A DNA stretch of 64,000 nucleotides from Talinum fruticosum (GCA_021018815.1 JAITYX010000149.1:396176-460175), one strand, 5' to 3'; shown: positions 10,827 through 22,520, counted from the first letter of the stretch. Numbers and translations: made by a program. Notes: generated by a model from the sequence alone, not told the origin.

Positions 10827-12599
10827 CCTTACTTGTGGTCCTTTTACGAGGAAGAAGGTGCTTCGGAACCCAGATTTGAATGACTTTGGGTTTAGTCGAT
10901 TACGAGTCTTCTTCTTTTCGAAGAGCTGAGTCCGTGTCTCTTTCCTTTTAAAAACCTTTCCTTTGGAAACGGGAGAAAACGGTTTCTTTTTGTAAATAGG
11001 TCTGGGTTTAGTCCTCCTTTCATTTTTGTGAATGGGACCATGCTCGGCCTTTTGAACTTAGCGATTACGGAATCCTTTTTGAACAGATTACGAGTAAGAA
11101 TTAGATTCTTCCTCTTTGTTGAAACCAAGACCTTCTTTTCGAAATGAGACACATTGTAATCCCAAGAGCATATCAAGATTCTTTTGTCCTTGAGAAAACT
11201 TCAAAACTAGATCTTGAGACTCAATGAGCTTCGTTTCGATTGCTCATTTTCTTTTATGAGCAACTCGGACTCGAGTCTCATTAGTTTGAGCACTTGTCTT
11301 GAGTTCTCCGAGTGTGAGTCTCGGTTTTCCAATTCATTTTTTAAAAGGTGCTCTCGGTAGTGATTGACTCCAGTTGTTCCTTGAAATGAGAAGAATCGAA
11401 TTGGACTTTTCTTCCAAAGTAAAGATGTATTTAGCTAAATCAACTTTGGAAAATTTGAGGAAGTAACTTATTACCTCTTGAGGATCGGTTTCCTCATTAT
11501 CCGAGTACGTAATGCGAGTCGACTCTTTTCGGCTTACGAGTCGGTAATTGCCATTAGACACTTTGAGTCATCCGAATCCTCGTCGTCTTCGAGATGAATC
11601 CTCGTCACTCCATGTTGCCATCATGGCCTTTTTCTTCTTCCTGTCCCTTTTCGTTTTGGACGAGTCCTTGACTATGTGGTCTTCTGTTGCCACATTCGAA
11701 ACATCCGAGCATTCTTAGACAAAGATAACTTTGAGGGTGAAGAAAACTTACCTTTTCTGTCTCTCTTGTCCTTTTTGTAGAATTCTTCTTTTGGCCTTTT
11801 ATCCCATCTTTTGTGCTTCATTATTTTCTTGAAGCCTCTTGCAATGAGTGCCATGGGATCATCTTCGAGTCGGAGGAGCTTGGACTCGCTTCTTTTGATT
11901 ACGAGGCTTTAAGCGCGATGTTCCTCTTGGAAGTACCCTCAGCATCTTCTTCTTCCGGATGTATCTCATGGGTCGAAGCTTTCCAATGAGCTCGTGCGGC
12001 TTCAAGAGTGAGAGGTTACGAGCCTCTTCTATGGCGATTACCTTAGGACCCCATCGTTTCTTGGGCGAGCTTCGAGAATTTTCCGGCACATTTCTTCATG
12101 GGAGATTTTCTTTCCCAGAGATTTGAGATTGTTGGTGATCTCGGTGAAGCGTATGAACATCGAGTAATGTTCTCTTCGGCTCCATTTTGAAAAGCTCATA
12201 TTTGTGAAGATGCTTGGCTGATCTTCGCTTGTCTCACCGGCTTGTACCTTCATAGGTGTTGACCGAGTGTCCCATACCTCTTTAGCGAGTCACGGGCGGA
12301 GACTCGATTATATTCTTCGAGCTTATGGCGCACATGAGAATGTTCATGGCTTTGAAGTTCTTTACGAACTTCTGCGCTTTCTTGGCGTGAACTCGGCCTT
12401 TGTCTTTGGAAGGATTACGAATTCATCTGTCTTCGTTGGGATGTAGTTTCCTTGTTGTATGATTTCCCATACTTCTTCGTCGTGATCCATAAGGAAACAT
12501 TCCATCGGCTTCTTCCGAGTGACCGAAATTTGAACCTTTGAATTTTGGTGGCTCGTTGGAAGATCTACCTTCGTCGAACTCTCCGGTGTTACGAGCCAT
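10808..12599 (-). pseudogene. gag: Cop-B gag, frames broken
   Basis: The ATG at 12597-12599 gives MARNTGEFDEG, matching Cop-C. The order is as in the other copies: N-terminal copia gag domain with MFIRFTEITNNLKSLGKKISHEEMCRK (about 12080-12190), KPHELIGKL, a Lys-rich part, a zinc knuckle near 11655-11700, an acidic Ser/Asp/Glu stretch, FLKFSKVDLAKYIFTLEEKSNS (about 11400-11475), a coiled-coil-like part, and a basic C-terminus reading IWVPK near 10870. A stop at 10808-10810 follows CYWVR. Cop-C and Cop-E have one more T there, which would keep gag and pol in one frame, so this stop may not be real. Confidence 0.82.
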
Positions 12600-12643
12600 C
12601 GATCTTTAAACCTTTGGACTGTTAGATCCTTTACGAAAGGCTA

Positions 12644-12655
12644 GGCTCGATACCA
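12644..12655 (-). other. Cop-B primer binding site
   Basis: On the minus strand this reads TGGTATCGAGCC, two bases inside the 5' LTR. It is one A short of the initiator-Met-tRNA complement, as at 968-979. Confidence 0.8.
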
Positions 12656-12657
12656 AT

Positions 12658-14180
12658 TGAAGGTTTGCTCGGGAGAGTCCGAGTCACCCTAGAGGGGGTG
12701 AATAGGGTGATGAAAAATTCTTTCGAAACTTCGTGCTTTTGTGCGGAAAAGATGCAAAGACGGTTACGAGTCTAAGCAAGGGTCGAGAAAATATTGGACT
12801 CGGAATGTAATGAATCGGAGTAAACACGTTCGGCGGGGCTGTCTGAGTCTAGAATGAACTCAGAAATAGAACACGAGAGATTTTACGTGGAAACCCTCCG
12901 GGGCGAGAAAACCACGGCCCGTGTCAATCCAGGACACGAAGTCAAATCCACTATTTTGAGTCCACAAAATACCGTGAACTTGACGAGAACCCGAGTTGCT
13001 CCCTTAGACAACTCTATACAAGTTTTCCTAGACTCGAAGTTCCCTTATCGATCTAGTACTTCCTAGCTGAGATAACCCTTACGGCTAGGGACAACTAAGC
13101 TGAGATAACCCTTACGGCTTAGTCGAGGGACCTTACAAAGAATGTAAGAAGTGTTTGTAGCGAGTACAAGACCTTACAACTCGAAAGTAATGAATTACGA
13201 GTGGGAGTTGTAAGTTGAAGATTGAAAGCAAATACAATAACTTTGTTCAAGTTGGAGTATTGACAATATGTTTCGCTATCTTCAAGTCTTGTGAAGTGGC
13301 TTCTATTTATAGATAACCCAGGCGAGTAGCCGTTATCTTCATCTGCTGACCGAGAGTCCTCTGTGACCGTTGATAAGGGCTTTACGAGTCACTCGGAAAG
13401 TATCCGTTGAAATATGGACGTTGGACAACGGTTCAACTCTCTTGGAAGTCCCAAAACCATCGGTTGTGTCTTGAAAAGTGTGGTGAGAACCATCGTTAAG
13501 CTTGACTTTCCGGTTTTCGGATATGGAAGCGGACGGCTTCGACACAATCTTACGGGACTAGAGCGAGGGAAGGTGAAAAGCTATATCTGCTGGTGATTTG
13601 ACGTTACGAGCCGGCTACTTTTGTATTTTGAAAAGATATCCTCGATTGAATAACCTACAAAAGTAAAATACCTTCGGTTCTCAAAGTATAAAATACTTTG
13701 GTCCAAGGTTAGACACGAGATAATAATATAATCAAGATAATTAACTAACAGATTATACGAGTCGGAAAACAAATGGAATATTACGAGTCTAATATCCATG
13801 GTACTCGGAATTCCATAAGACTTAGTACGAAGCAAAGAATCAAGTTTCATAACGAATATCGAGTGGGAAATACTTGATGTAGACTAAGCACGAAAAGAAC
13901 TGTGAATGCTGACTTTGCAAACAATAGAGTAGATATACACAAATCGGATTACGAGTGAGAGTGAACTCGGAATAAAGAACAACTTTTACGAGTTGCTAAG
14001 CGACGGGCGATTAAATAGATAAGTGAAGGCCGAATCGCATAGAAAAGATAATATTTCACTCAAGTAAGTTTCTAAGACACGAGAGAATGCCTTGGAATCA
14101 AAACACTATATGAATGACATCGTTATACCCGATTCCTTTTGCATGACTCAGAAAGATATAGAGCGGTGTCCGAGTCTTCA
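12658..14180 (-). repeat. Cop-B 5' LTR
   Basis: The repeat is 1523 bp, TG...CA, the partner of 3440-4963. The minus-strand TATA box is at 13304-13311, which should drive the element's genomic RNA. The right end ...CTTCA at 14180 is followed by the duplicated target AGCCG. Confidence 0.93.
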
Positions 14181-14185
14181 AGCCG

Positions 14186-15706
14186 AACCCAGAAATGCAC
14201 TAAAAGCCCTTAATGAACCTGAATGGGTAGAGGCCATGCAAGAGGAACTCAATCAATTCGAAAGAAACCAAGTCTAGACTTCGACCAAATGACCTTCCGA
14301 CCTCCCAGTCATAGGAACCAAATGGGTTTTCAAGAATAAAGCTGGATGAAGGTGGGTTGGTAGTCGAAATAAGGCTAGACTTATGCCTCGAGGTTACAAT
14401 CAAGAAGAAGGGATTAATTGTAGGGAAAGCTTTGCACTGTTGCCTGAATTGAAGCTATTAGAATCTTATTGGCATTTGCATCTAGCATGAATATCAAATT
14501 GTATCAAATGGATGTTAAATCTTCTTTTCTCAACGGTTTCATTGAAGAGGAAGTCTATGTTGAGCAGCCCCTAGATTTGAAAACTTAGAATTTCCAAATC
14601 ATGTTTTCAAATTGCAAAAAGCTCTCTATGGTCTTAAACAAACTCCCGGAGCTTGGTATGAAAGACTGAGCAATTTCTTAGTTGAAAATGATTTTAGAAG
14701 AGCTCAGATTGACAAGACTATTTTTATAAAAACCAAGGGGAAAGACTTTTTATTACTCGGATCTATGTTGATGACATAATTTTGGAGCTACTAATGAAAT
14801 TACGTAGTCGAGAGTTTTACGAGTAAATGAGACAGGAATTTCAAATGAGTATGATGGGAGAACTCAATTTCTTCCTTGGTCTACAAATCAAGCAAGACAA
14901 AGATGGCATCTATGTCCATCAATCAAAGTATCCCAAGGAGCTGCTGAAGAAGTACAAACTTCAAGATGCAAAACATGCAGCAACACCTATGAGCGACGAG
15001 CATAAAGCTGGACTCGGACGAGAAAGGTAAAGAAGTAGATCGAAACTCTACCGAGGTATGATTGGATCTTTGCTATATCTTACTTTTAGTAGGCCGGACA
15101 TAATGTTTAGTGTACTGTATCGTGTGCAAGATTTCAAGCTAATCCAAAAGAATCACATCTCACTACGGTGAAGAGAATATTCGAGATATCTTGCGGGGAT
15201 TTAGAATTTAGATCTATGGTACTCTAGAGACTTAGAAATAACTCTCACTTGGACACTCGGATGTTGACTATCGCTGGATATAAAGTTGACAAAAAGAGCA
15301 CCTCGAAGCCTGCCGGTTTCGGGTCAATCCACGATATCTTGGAACTCAAAGAAGTAAAACTCAGTAGCTCTATCAACTACCGAAGCTGAGTATATTGCAG
15401 CTGGAGCATGTTGTGCTCAGATTTTATGGATAAAGCAACACTTGAGAGATCTTAGACTTTCATTCAAATCAATTCCAATCAAGTGTGACAATCAAAGTGC
15501 AATCAGCATCACCAAGAATCCAGTTCGAACTCAAAGACTAAACATATTGAGGTCGGGTATCATTTTCGAGAGATAATTCTAAAAAGGGTGATGTTGAACT
15601 TGAATTCATTCCTACCAATCTTCAATTAGCTGATATCTTTATTAAGCCACTTAGTGAGGATCAGTTTTGTTTTATTAAGAATGAGCTTGGCATGATTAAT
15701 GCATAA
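14186..15706 (+). pseudogene. pol: Cop-A pol, 3' part (RT and RNase H)
   Basis: This continues the pol gene interrupted at 3439. It begins EPRNALKALNEPEWVEAMQEELNQFERNQV (14181-14277), the usual start of copia RT, followed by RT with the catalytic YVDD codons at 14764-14775 and an intact stretch FQMSMMGELNFFLGLQIKQD (about 14840-14900). RNase H follows, with a TAEAEYIAAG segment at about 15375-15410 and LADIFIKPL near 15628, ending in GMINA and TAA at 15704-15706. Stops and frameshifts break it in several places. It ends where the full-length family member ends, so this end is not truncated. Confidence 0.85.
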
Positions 15707-16379
15707 TTATGTGTTTTTCGAGTGAAATTACTTTGTATGATTATGTGTTATATGTTTTCTTTCTTGAATAACAAAGTCGGTTGAACCGGTGATACTGAGC
15801 TCCGAGTTATTAGTTATTTGCGGTTTCTAAGTCACTCGGAAACTTCACCGAGCCGGACTCAGATTTTGAGAAAAATGGACATCAAACTTCTAAAATCATC
15901 TCTAGATCGGTGGAGAATTTCAAAAATTTCTTTTAAAATCTCTCTTTATCTCTCTCTCACTCGTGCGTTTCGATCGGACAACTAGCCGTTGAGAGACAAT
16001 CGCTGGAATTCTAACCGTTGGAGAGCATAATAGTCACACCGGTCCGAGGTGACCATTGAAGAACTAAGTTAGAATGACTACTGAAGGATATTTCTTTCTC
16101 TATAAATAGAGCTCTTTCTCCTTCATTTCGTTACTTTGCTCTCTACTTACTTTCACTCTCTCAATTACTTCAACTCGAGCAAGCTCTCTGCAATCAAAGA
16201 AACTCTCGTCGCTCTCAAGCTAAGTGAAGGTTATCTCAAGTAAGCTCTGTCACTCTCGGCTCTCTCTTTCTACTCTTTCATTTTCTTTTTTCGGTCACTT
16301 TCGTAGAGCTATCTCTATCTCTCTCCTTCTCTTTCACAAAATTTCATCTCTCTCTCTCTCTCTTTCCACATCAAACATT
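15707..16379 (+). promoter_or_regulatory. Cop-A pol-to-aORF spacer with TATA box at 16101-16108
   Basis: This is a non-coding spacer. TATAAATA at 16101-16108 is followed by a leader very rich in C and T, ending in a (CT)n run near 16341-16363. The leader matches the spacer of Cop-D (33542-34182) base for base in places, for example CTCCTTCATTTCGTTACTTT after the TATA box. A GTAAGCT at 16240-16246, possibly a splice donor, is also shared. Confidence 0.55.
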
Positions 16380-17990
16380 ACGAAAAGAGGTTCCCACCTC
16401 GATTTTCTTGGTTTTGCCACCAAGAAACCCCGTACCAAAAGCCAAGAAGGCCCCTCCAATCCTTCAAAACCTATTGTCACCTAACATATTATGTTGGATG
16501 ACAAATTCTTCCCGACCACAAAGTTTTCATGGTTGGCTCATATCAAATCAACAGGGGTTTACAATTTCCTCTGTTTCAGCGAGTTCATATACCCGGAACT
16601 TGTTTCGAGTTCTACACAAATCTTTCTAGCTCCGAGGGTATCCTCACCTCAAGAGTTCAAAACATAACCGTTCGCATCAACACCTCTCTTCTTCACCGCC
16701 ACTTTAAAGTATCTTCTATGTTCTTGGACTACAACCCCTTACCTTTCAATGAGGTTGCTGATGATTTCTTTGAGAAGTACGCTAAAGAATTCCCTAGGTC
16801 ACGCAAAAATTTCTCTAAGACCCAACTCAAATTAGAAGCTCGCCTTTTTCTCACGACGATTCTAGCAAGGAGAACCCCAACTCTAAGCATCTAAAAGGTC
16901 TCGTACGACATCCTTAAGGGCTACAAAGTAGACCTCTTTCCTACTATAGTCGAGCAAATGGTGGCGGTGCTCGGTCGGACTCGGACCAAGAAAAACAACC
17001 CACTTCCTTTCGGGACTCTTCTCACCCTCATCTTCAAACAATTCAAAGTTCATCTTCCCTCGGATCCTAACTCGGTTTCGAGGCTGCCATTGTCATTGGC
17101 AAAAAGGAACTCCTTGGGTATGGATACCAGGAGACCCAACCGGGTGTCCGAGTTCATAGCTCGAAGCCGAGGCCTCCTTCTCCGCCTCGGACTCGGACCC
17201 AATCACCTCTTTCTCTACCTCCTCCACCTGGTGGTGCCTCCACTTCAGGTGTTTCTCAAGTTCTTTCTTACGCTTTGTCCTCTGTTGTGATGGATAAAAT
17301 CTCCTCGGTGTCCACTGAGTTCAAGGACACCCTCCGGTCATTCAAGACTATCTTATAGTCTATGAACATTAAACACAAAATAGCACAATCCCAAATCCGA
17401 GTGCAGCAAGACGTGCTTCTCAAGATGAAGGCGCTGGTTAAGGAGCAGAGGGAGCTGATTAAGCTCCTTCGAGAACGGTGCCCCAAGGCGGCTCGGGATC
17501 CGGTGGACTCCGATACATCCGAAGAATCCTCGAGTCCAGCCAAATCCTCCTCCGAAGGGGGAGAAGAAGAAGAAGAAGAAGAAGAAGAGGAGGAGCCTGC
17601 GGCTAAGGCGGCTCCATCCGAGGAAGGGGAGAAGGAAGCGGAACAAGCAGACGGTAGCAACGAGAGGGCCAAGGTACTCCAAAACCTTAACCGAAATGAT
17701 CGGCTTAGACAGTAGTCCGAGTGGGTCGGAAGACCTCGCTGACCATAGTCGGTCGGCAAGCTCGGTCGGCCCGAGCACAACCCTCCATCGGGCGAGTTCC
17801 GGGAGGATGAACCTCCGGACGACCTAGTTTTGGGTCGACCACTCGGAGCTGAGCCCATTATAGAGATCCCGGTGCTGCCCCCACCTCGTTCGTCTACATC
17901 TTCCGGATCCTATCGGCGAAGGTGCACTCGTACGTCCACCATCCTCGACTCGAGCTGCTCCCTCTTCTTCATCTTAAAATTTTGTTTTGC
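16380..17990 (+). pseudogene. Cop-A additional 3' ORF (aORF), start codon lost
   Basis: This is homologous to 34183-38730 and to the minus-strand 5376-6983. The expected ATG is changed (ATTACG); the frame then reads TKRGSHLDFLGF. Conserved parts in order: KFFPT..FSWL (about 16505-16535), FIYPEL..FYTNLSSSEGILTSRVQNITVRI (about 16585-16680), FNEVADDFFEKYAKEFPRSRKNF (about 16745-16815), then LLTLIFKQFKVHLPSDPN. Another frame follows with MDKI..V..EFKD (17290-17340) and a long charged helical part, KMKALVKEQRELIKLLRERCPKA, with an 11-Glu run at about 17566-17600. The family resembles 'putative plant transposon protein' sequences. The role is unknown and I see no membrane anchor. Confidence 0.62.
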
Positions 17991-18473
17991 TAGTTAAAAT
18001 TTTTTTTTCCGGACATACAAATCTGTATCTTCTTGATACATTCTTCCCGATTTTGTTTTGCTAAAAGGCAAGGGGAGAATAGTTAGAAAAATTTGTTGTC
18101 TTATTTAGGGGAGTTTCTCTAACCCTCTTTTGTGTAAATTTTTAGTTTAAATTATAATGAAATTTCAGCTTCATGTTTATTACTTTCGACTTGCAATTAT
18201 TTCGGAGTTTATTAGTTACGAGTTTCAATTCGATCTATCATTGCTATGTTCCTCGGTATTTTATTTTATTTTTTGCTCCGATACTTTAGCTCTTTTTTAT
18301 GCAATCTAAGCTTATTTGATCCGATAGAATATAAGTTTTATTGATCTGTATCTACTCTATACATTTCTATCATGTTTTTCGACTTATCCTTTGAGAAAGG
18401 ATGAAAAACCAGATCTTTATCACTAACAAAGTTTGTATCTAAGTATGAAATGCCTTTCATCAAAAGGGGAGAT
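17991..18473 (+). other. Cop-A 3' untranslated region and polypurine tract
   Basis: This is an A/T-rich non-coding stretch between the aORF and the 3' LTR. It ends in a purine tract, AAAAGGGGAGAT at 18462-18473, directly before the LTR. An earlier AAGGCAAGGGGAGAA at about 18066-18080 could be a second purine tract, and is matched at 38821-38838 in Cop-D. Several purine tracts are a described Sirevirus trait. Confidence 0.6.
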
Positions 18474-20004
18474 TGAAGATTCGGACTTTACATATACATC
18501 ATTCCGAGTTCCATCAAGGAATCGGGTATAAGACTTCATCTCTTATAAGGTTTTGATTACAAGTCATTCTAAGTGTCTTAAAAACTTTTACGAGAGATAT
18601 AGAATCTTTTCTTAGTGATTCAGAATCCATTACATATGTTCTCACTTGATTCTGATCGACTCGGAAAGCATACTCTGTTCGCACACGGTTCTAAGTCACT
18701 CGGACAACACTCGGATATATTGCATATTCAAACATTTGCTCTAATGTGCATAAACTTAGGTCCGACTTCATGATCTAAGTTTAATTGAATTATTGTGTTA
18801 ATTCATCTTTTTAAGTCACCATGCTTGTTTTGAACATTGGTAGTCTAGATCAAGTCTTTCCACTCGATGTTCTTTATCTAACTTGCTTTACTTCCGGACT
18901 AACTCGGATGGAATTCGAATATAATAGATATTAGATTCCGAAAATCCACTCTTTTAGGACTCGGATAATTACGCACTTAATTATCTTAATTAAATTATTA
19001 TCTGTGTCTAATCTTGGACCAAAGTATTTTATACTTTGAGAACCAAATTGATTTACTTTCGTAGGTTATTCAAACGAGGTTATCCTATTTTTGAATTACA
19101 AAAGTAACCGGCTTCAAGATGTCAAATCACCAGCAGACAAGGCTTTTCCTACTTCGACCTAGGCCCATGCACTATGTTAGGGTTGTCTGTTTCCAAAACT
19201 GGAAATCTGCAACGCTAAGCTCAACAATGGTTTCCACCCAACTTTTTAGACACCACCAGTGGATTGGGACTTCTAAAGGAGTCAAGAGCTATTGCCCAAC
19301 GATCACACCTCAACGGATATTTTCCGAGTGACTCGGAAAGACTATCGCAACGGTCACACAGGACTTCCGGTTAGAAGATAGTCACAATGACTAGTCTGCT
19401 TGGTTATCTATAAATAGAAGCCAACTCTCAAGACTTGAAGATTGCTTGAACCAATTGTCTATACATTTACTTAAGCAAAAGTCATTGTATTCATACTAAA
19501 TCTTCTACTTACAACTCCAACTTTGTACTTAACATATTTCGAGTTGTAAGGTCTTGTAATCGATTATAAACACTCACTCTTACTTTCGAGTAAGGTCCCT
19601 TGACCGAGATATATGGGTTAACTCAGCTTAGTCTGTCCCTAACCGTGAAGGTTATCTTAGTTAGGAAGTACTAGATCAAATAAGGGAATTTATGAGTCTA
19701 GGAAAATCTTGTAAGGAATTGTCTAAGGGAGCAATTCGGTTGAGTCTTTCTATCGTATTTTTGTGGATTCAAAATAGTGGATTTAACTTGGTACTTGGAT
19801 TAGCACTGACCGTGTTTTTCTACCCCAGGAGGGTTTCCATGTAACTTTTTGAGTTAGTACTTTTCTGAGTTCAATCTAAACTCGAGACTCTCCTTTGAGT
19901 TATTTCTAGTTTTATTCTTCTATTGCTTGTTTAAATTTCCCCATAACCCTATTCACCCCCTGTCCCCTCTAGAGTGACTTAGCCTCTCCAAAAGCAAACC
20001 GTCA
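18474..20004 (+). repeat. Cop-A 3' LTR
   Basis: The repeat is 1531 bp, from TGAAGATTCGG after the purine tract to ...CGTCA at 20004. The TATA box is TATAAATA at 19409-19416. A 17-bp perfect inverted repeat, TTCCGAGTGACTCGGAA, lies at 19322-19338 about 70 bases before it. The right flank begins TAATG; the matching left duplication would lie outside the window. Confidence 0.9.
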
Positions 20005-20835
20005 TAATGGAAATAGGTTGAAAAGAAACCAATTGATCGGGATATAAGAAGGTGCATTCGAGTAGCTCTTAATTAAGTTTCAGCAGCATAACACATATGA
20101 AAACGACCAGTATGCAAAATGAGAGCCTAAGCTCTTTATTTATAGGAAAAGATTAGGTCACACATGACCTAGGGTTTCAACTAATGCAGCCGTCCAAAAT
20201 GAGCGGAAAATCGGCCAGCAAAATCACAAAAGCCGAACCAAATCAAGCTTGAACCGACTCCGGGAACACTGCTGAGATATTCGAGCACCGATCATAAACG
20301 AAGTCGTACATCGGTCGAAACCAAATCTCGGGAACTCCGGAGCAGAAATGCAGCGTTTGGAGGAAATGTCCCCGAAATGCAGTGCTGGTCAAGAACGACA
20401 TCGTATTGTGAAGGTGAGTTCCATGTCTTAGTTGGACGCTTAGAGCAAAATTGCAGCATTTTGGAGATGTTTACTATAAAATGCAGCGTTCGTCAATGCG
20501 ATGTTGTATGGACGAGTTTAGCTCCGTGTCTCGGTTGGACGTTGAAGAAGAAACGCGGTGTTTTGAGTGCAGCAGGGCTTTGTGCACGGTGCCGACCAAG
20601 GGTTGACTCGGGCTTGGACCAGTCGAAATAAATGGGCTTTTGGATCGACCCTAAGCAAATAAGGTTTATTTTTGGTGCTAAAGGGTTTTTTGTGGTACAC
20701 TCGGCTTCCATCACGCCAATCGGACTCCGACCATGATCCAAATCCACAAATAGGATTGAGATTTCATCATCGAGCTAACAAAATAAAATACATAAATAAA
20801 AGAGATAAGAGTGACACATTTTCGATGTCCGCATC
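20005..20835 (-). repeat. Fragment of a Gyp-H-type LTR
   Basis: This aligns with 49600-50400 of the Gyp-H 3' LTR, including the shared segment GAGAGCCTAAGCTCT next to TTTATTTATA (a TATA box on the minus strand, about 20136-20143) and the shared ATCATCGAGC.AACAAAATAAA near the right end. Both ends are missing. It is the target into which Cop-A jumped. ORFs up to 84 aa here are chance frames. Confidence 0.72.
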
Positions 20836-22201
20836 TAGGGATGATAATCAATTTGCAGAATGCATTAGCCAAATTAGCATCCATGATCAATATCCCAATC
20901 GAAATTCATTCAACGCCCATTAATATAGAATGGAGAAGTTTGTCTACATACATATATGCATTAGAAGTGTCTAGTAGCAACCAAACCAGTTGGTACCATG
21001 ACATTTACCAATACTTAGAAAACCAAGAATACCTATTAGACTCCACACCTAGAGCCCAACGAGCTATTCGCATGTCAGCTACACAGCTTTTCATAAATCA
21101 AGGATAAATGTACAAGAAAACCAACATGGGAATTAGGTTACCTTGTGTGAATCAGCACGAAGACAACGTATAATGACCGATGTTAATGGTGGAGAATGTG
21201 GACCTCACATAATTAGAAGAATGTTGTTCTAACAAATTCAATAATTAGGGTATGACTGGTTAATCATGTTAGTAGATTGTCATGAGTTTGTTAAAAGATG
21301 TCACAAGTGTCAATTTTATGAAAACCTGCAGTACCAACCACCTTCTTTTCTAACGAAGCTTGCATCGCTTTGGACATTTTCAATCCGGGGCATAGACATC
21401 ATCGGTAAGGTGACCCCTAAAGGAACGAGAGGTCATGAATTCGTCCTAATAGCAATTGACTACTTCACCAAATGGATAGAAGCTATGTCTTACACAACTA
21501 TAAGATCAAGCATGTAGCCAATTATAACCCAAAATATTATTTGCCGAGTATGGGGTACCACATGAGTTGATTAGCGACCATGGCATTAACTTCAAGAAAC
21601 AGTAATGAGATATATTAGATAAGTATAAGATAAAGCATCACACGTCTTCGCCCTATCTTCCTCGGACCAATGGAACAGTCGAGGTCGCTAATAAGAACAT
21701 CGGAATGATATTGGAGAAAATGGCTATAAACTATGAGGACTAGTATAACAAATTGCCTTTCGCTTTATAGGGCTATGAAGTCTCAATTAGAACCTCGACG
21801 GGAGCAGTCCTCCCAATACAAATTGTCGTCCCCTCTTTGAAAATCTTAGCTGAAAGTAATATTCTAGAAGCATAACGGGCCAAAACAAGTTATGAGGGTT
21901 TAGTCTTATGGGATGAATGACATTTTTGTGCTTGACATAATATCCAAATATACCAGGCATGTATGTCAAGGGCATTTAACAAGAAGATCAAACCTCATCA
22001 CTTGCAATCGGGTGATTTTGTACTTAAGAAAATTAGAGCACTAATTCAAGACCCAAGAGGGAAATTCAGGCCCAATTGGCGGTGGTCCATACATCCTTAA
22101 TCAAATACTACCAGGAGGAGCGAGTCCAATTGACAAACTTAAATGGAGAAGAAATATTTCAGTACACCAATCTCGATCAATTGAAAAAATATTACGTTTA
22201 G
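20836..22201 (+). pseudogene. pol: Gyp-I pol fragment: end of RNase H and integrase
   Basis: This is a Ty3/gypsy pol piece of the same family as the minus-strand Gyp-H pol. It starts inside the second RNase H domain (RDDNQF, about 20836-20855, matching RNDNQFLNALAKLASMINIP in Gyp-H). Then come the integrase zinc-binding part (HEFVKRCHKCQFYENLQYQPPS, about 21280-21345) and the DDE core start (IDIIGKVTPKGTRGHEFVLIAIDYFTKWIEA, about 21391-21485). The catalytic second Asp region is EYGVPHELISDHG-like (about 21543-21580), and the C-terminus is NLDQLKKYYV with TAG at 22199-22201. Stops and frameshifts are frequent. RT, protease and gag are missing. Confidence 0.8.
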
Positions 22202-22520
22202 TATTAAACTAAACGACTTAAGCCATAACCGAGCGCAACCTAAATCAGGCCACGACTCGGCCGCCGCCAGCCACCGCCTGGTAAATGGTGGGACGGCCGG
22301 GTCAAGTTCATCCGGCTGCTATTTACCTTTTTTGTGTTTAATTATATTTAGAGGTGGTCCATTTTAAACGGTCCATTGTAGTTATTAATTCCTTTCTTTT
22401 AGGTGAGCGATAAAAAAAATAATAAAGCATAGAAGTGAGCATAGAACTTACTTTTTGCTTGAAAATAAAAAATGTTTTAAAGAGGCAATACAAAAATTTA
22501 TTCATTCCTAATTCTAAGCC
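22202..22520. other. Spacer between convergent Gyp-I pol and antisense ORF
   Basis: This is a non-coding gap with a GC-rich patch (about 22255-22315) followed by A/T-rich DNA. The equivalent gap in Gyp-H is 54199-54619, with a similar GC-rich patch. In both, pol and the antisense ORF run towards each other here. Confidence 0.5.

Larger units (their letters stand above)
3440..14180 (-). mobile_element. Cop-B, near-complete Ty1/copia (Sirevirus-like) element inserted in Cop-A
   Basis: A 10.74 kb element lies on the minus strand with both LTRs (12658-14180 as 5', 3440-4963 as 3'), primer site, gag, pol, additional ORF and polypurine tract, all in the expected order. It is flanked by AGCTG (3435-3439) and AGCCG (14181-14185), a 5-bp target duplication with one mismatch. 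Removing it joins the two halves of the Cop-A pol gene. The LTRs differ at about 25 positions in 1.52 kb, almost all in C-N-G contexts. Frame breaks occur in all three genes, but several may be consensus errors. It is the youngest insertion seen in the left third of the window. Confidence 0.92.

Noticed and set aside
20377..20747. 84-aa ORFs on both strands as a host gene
   Set aside because: They fall wholly inside the LTR fragment that matches 49600-50400, where the frames are not kept.
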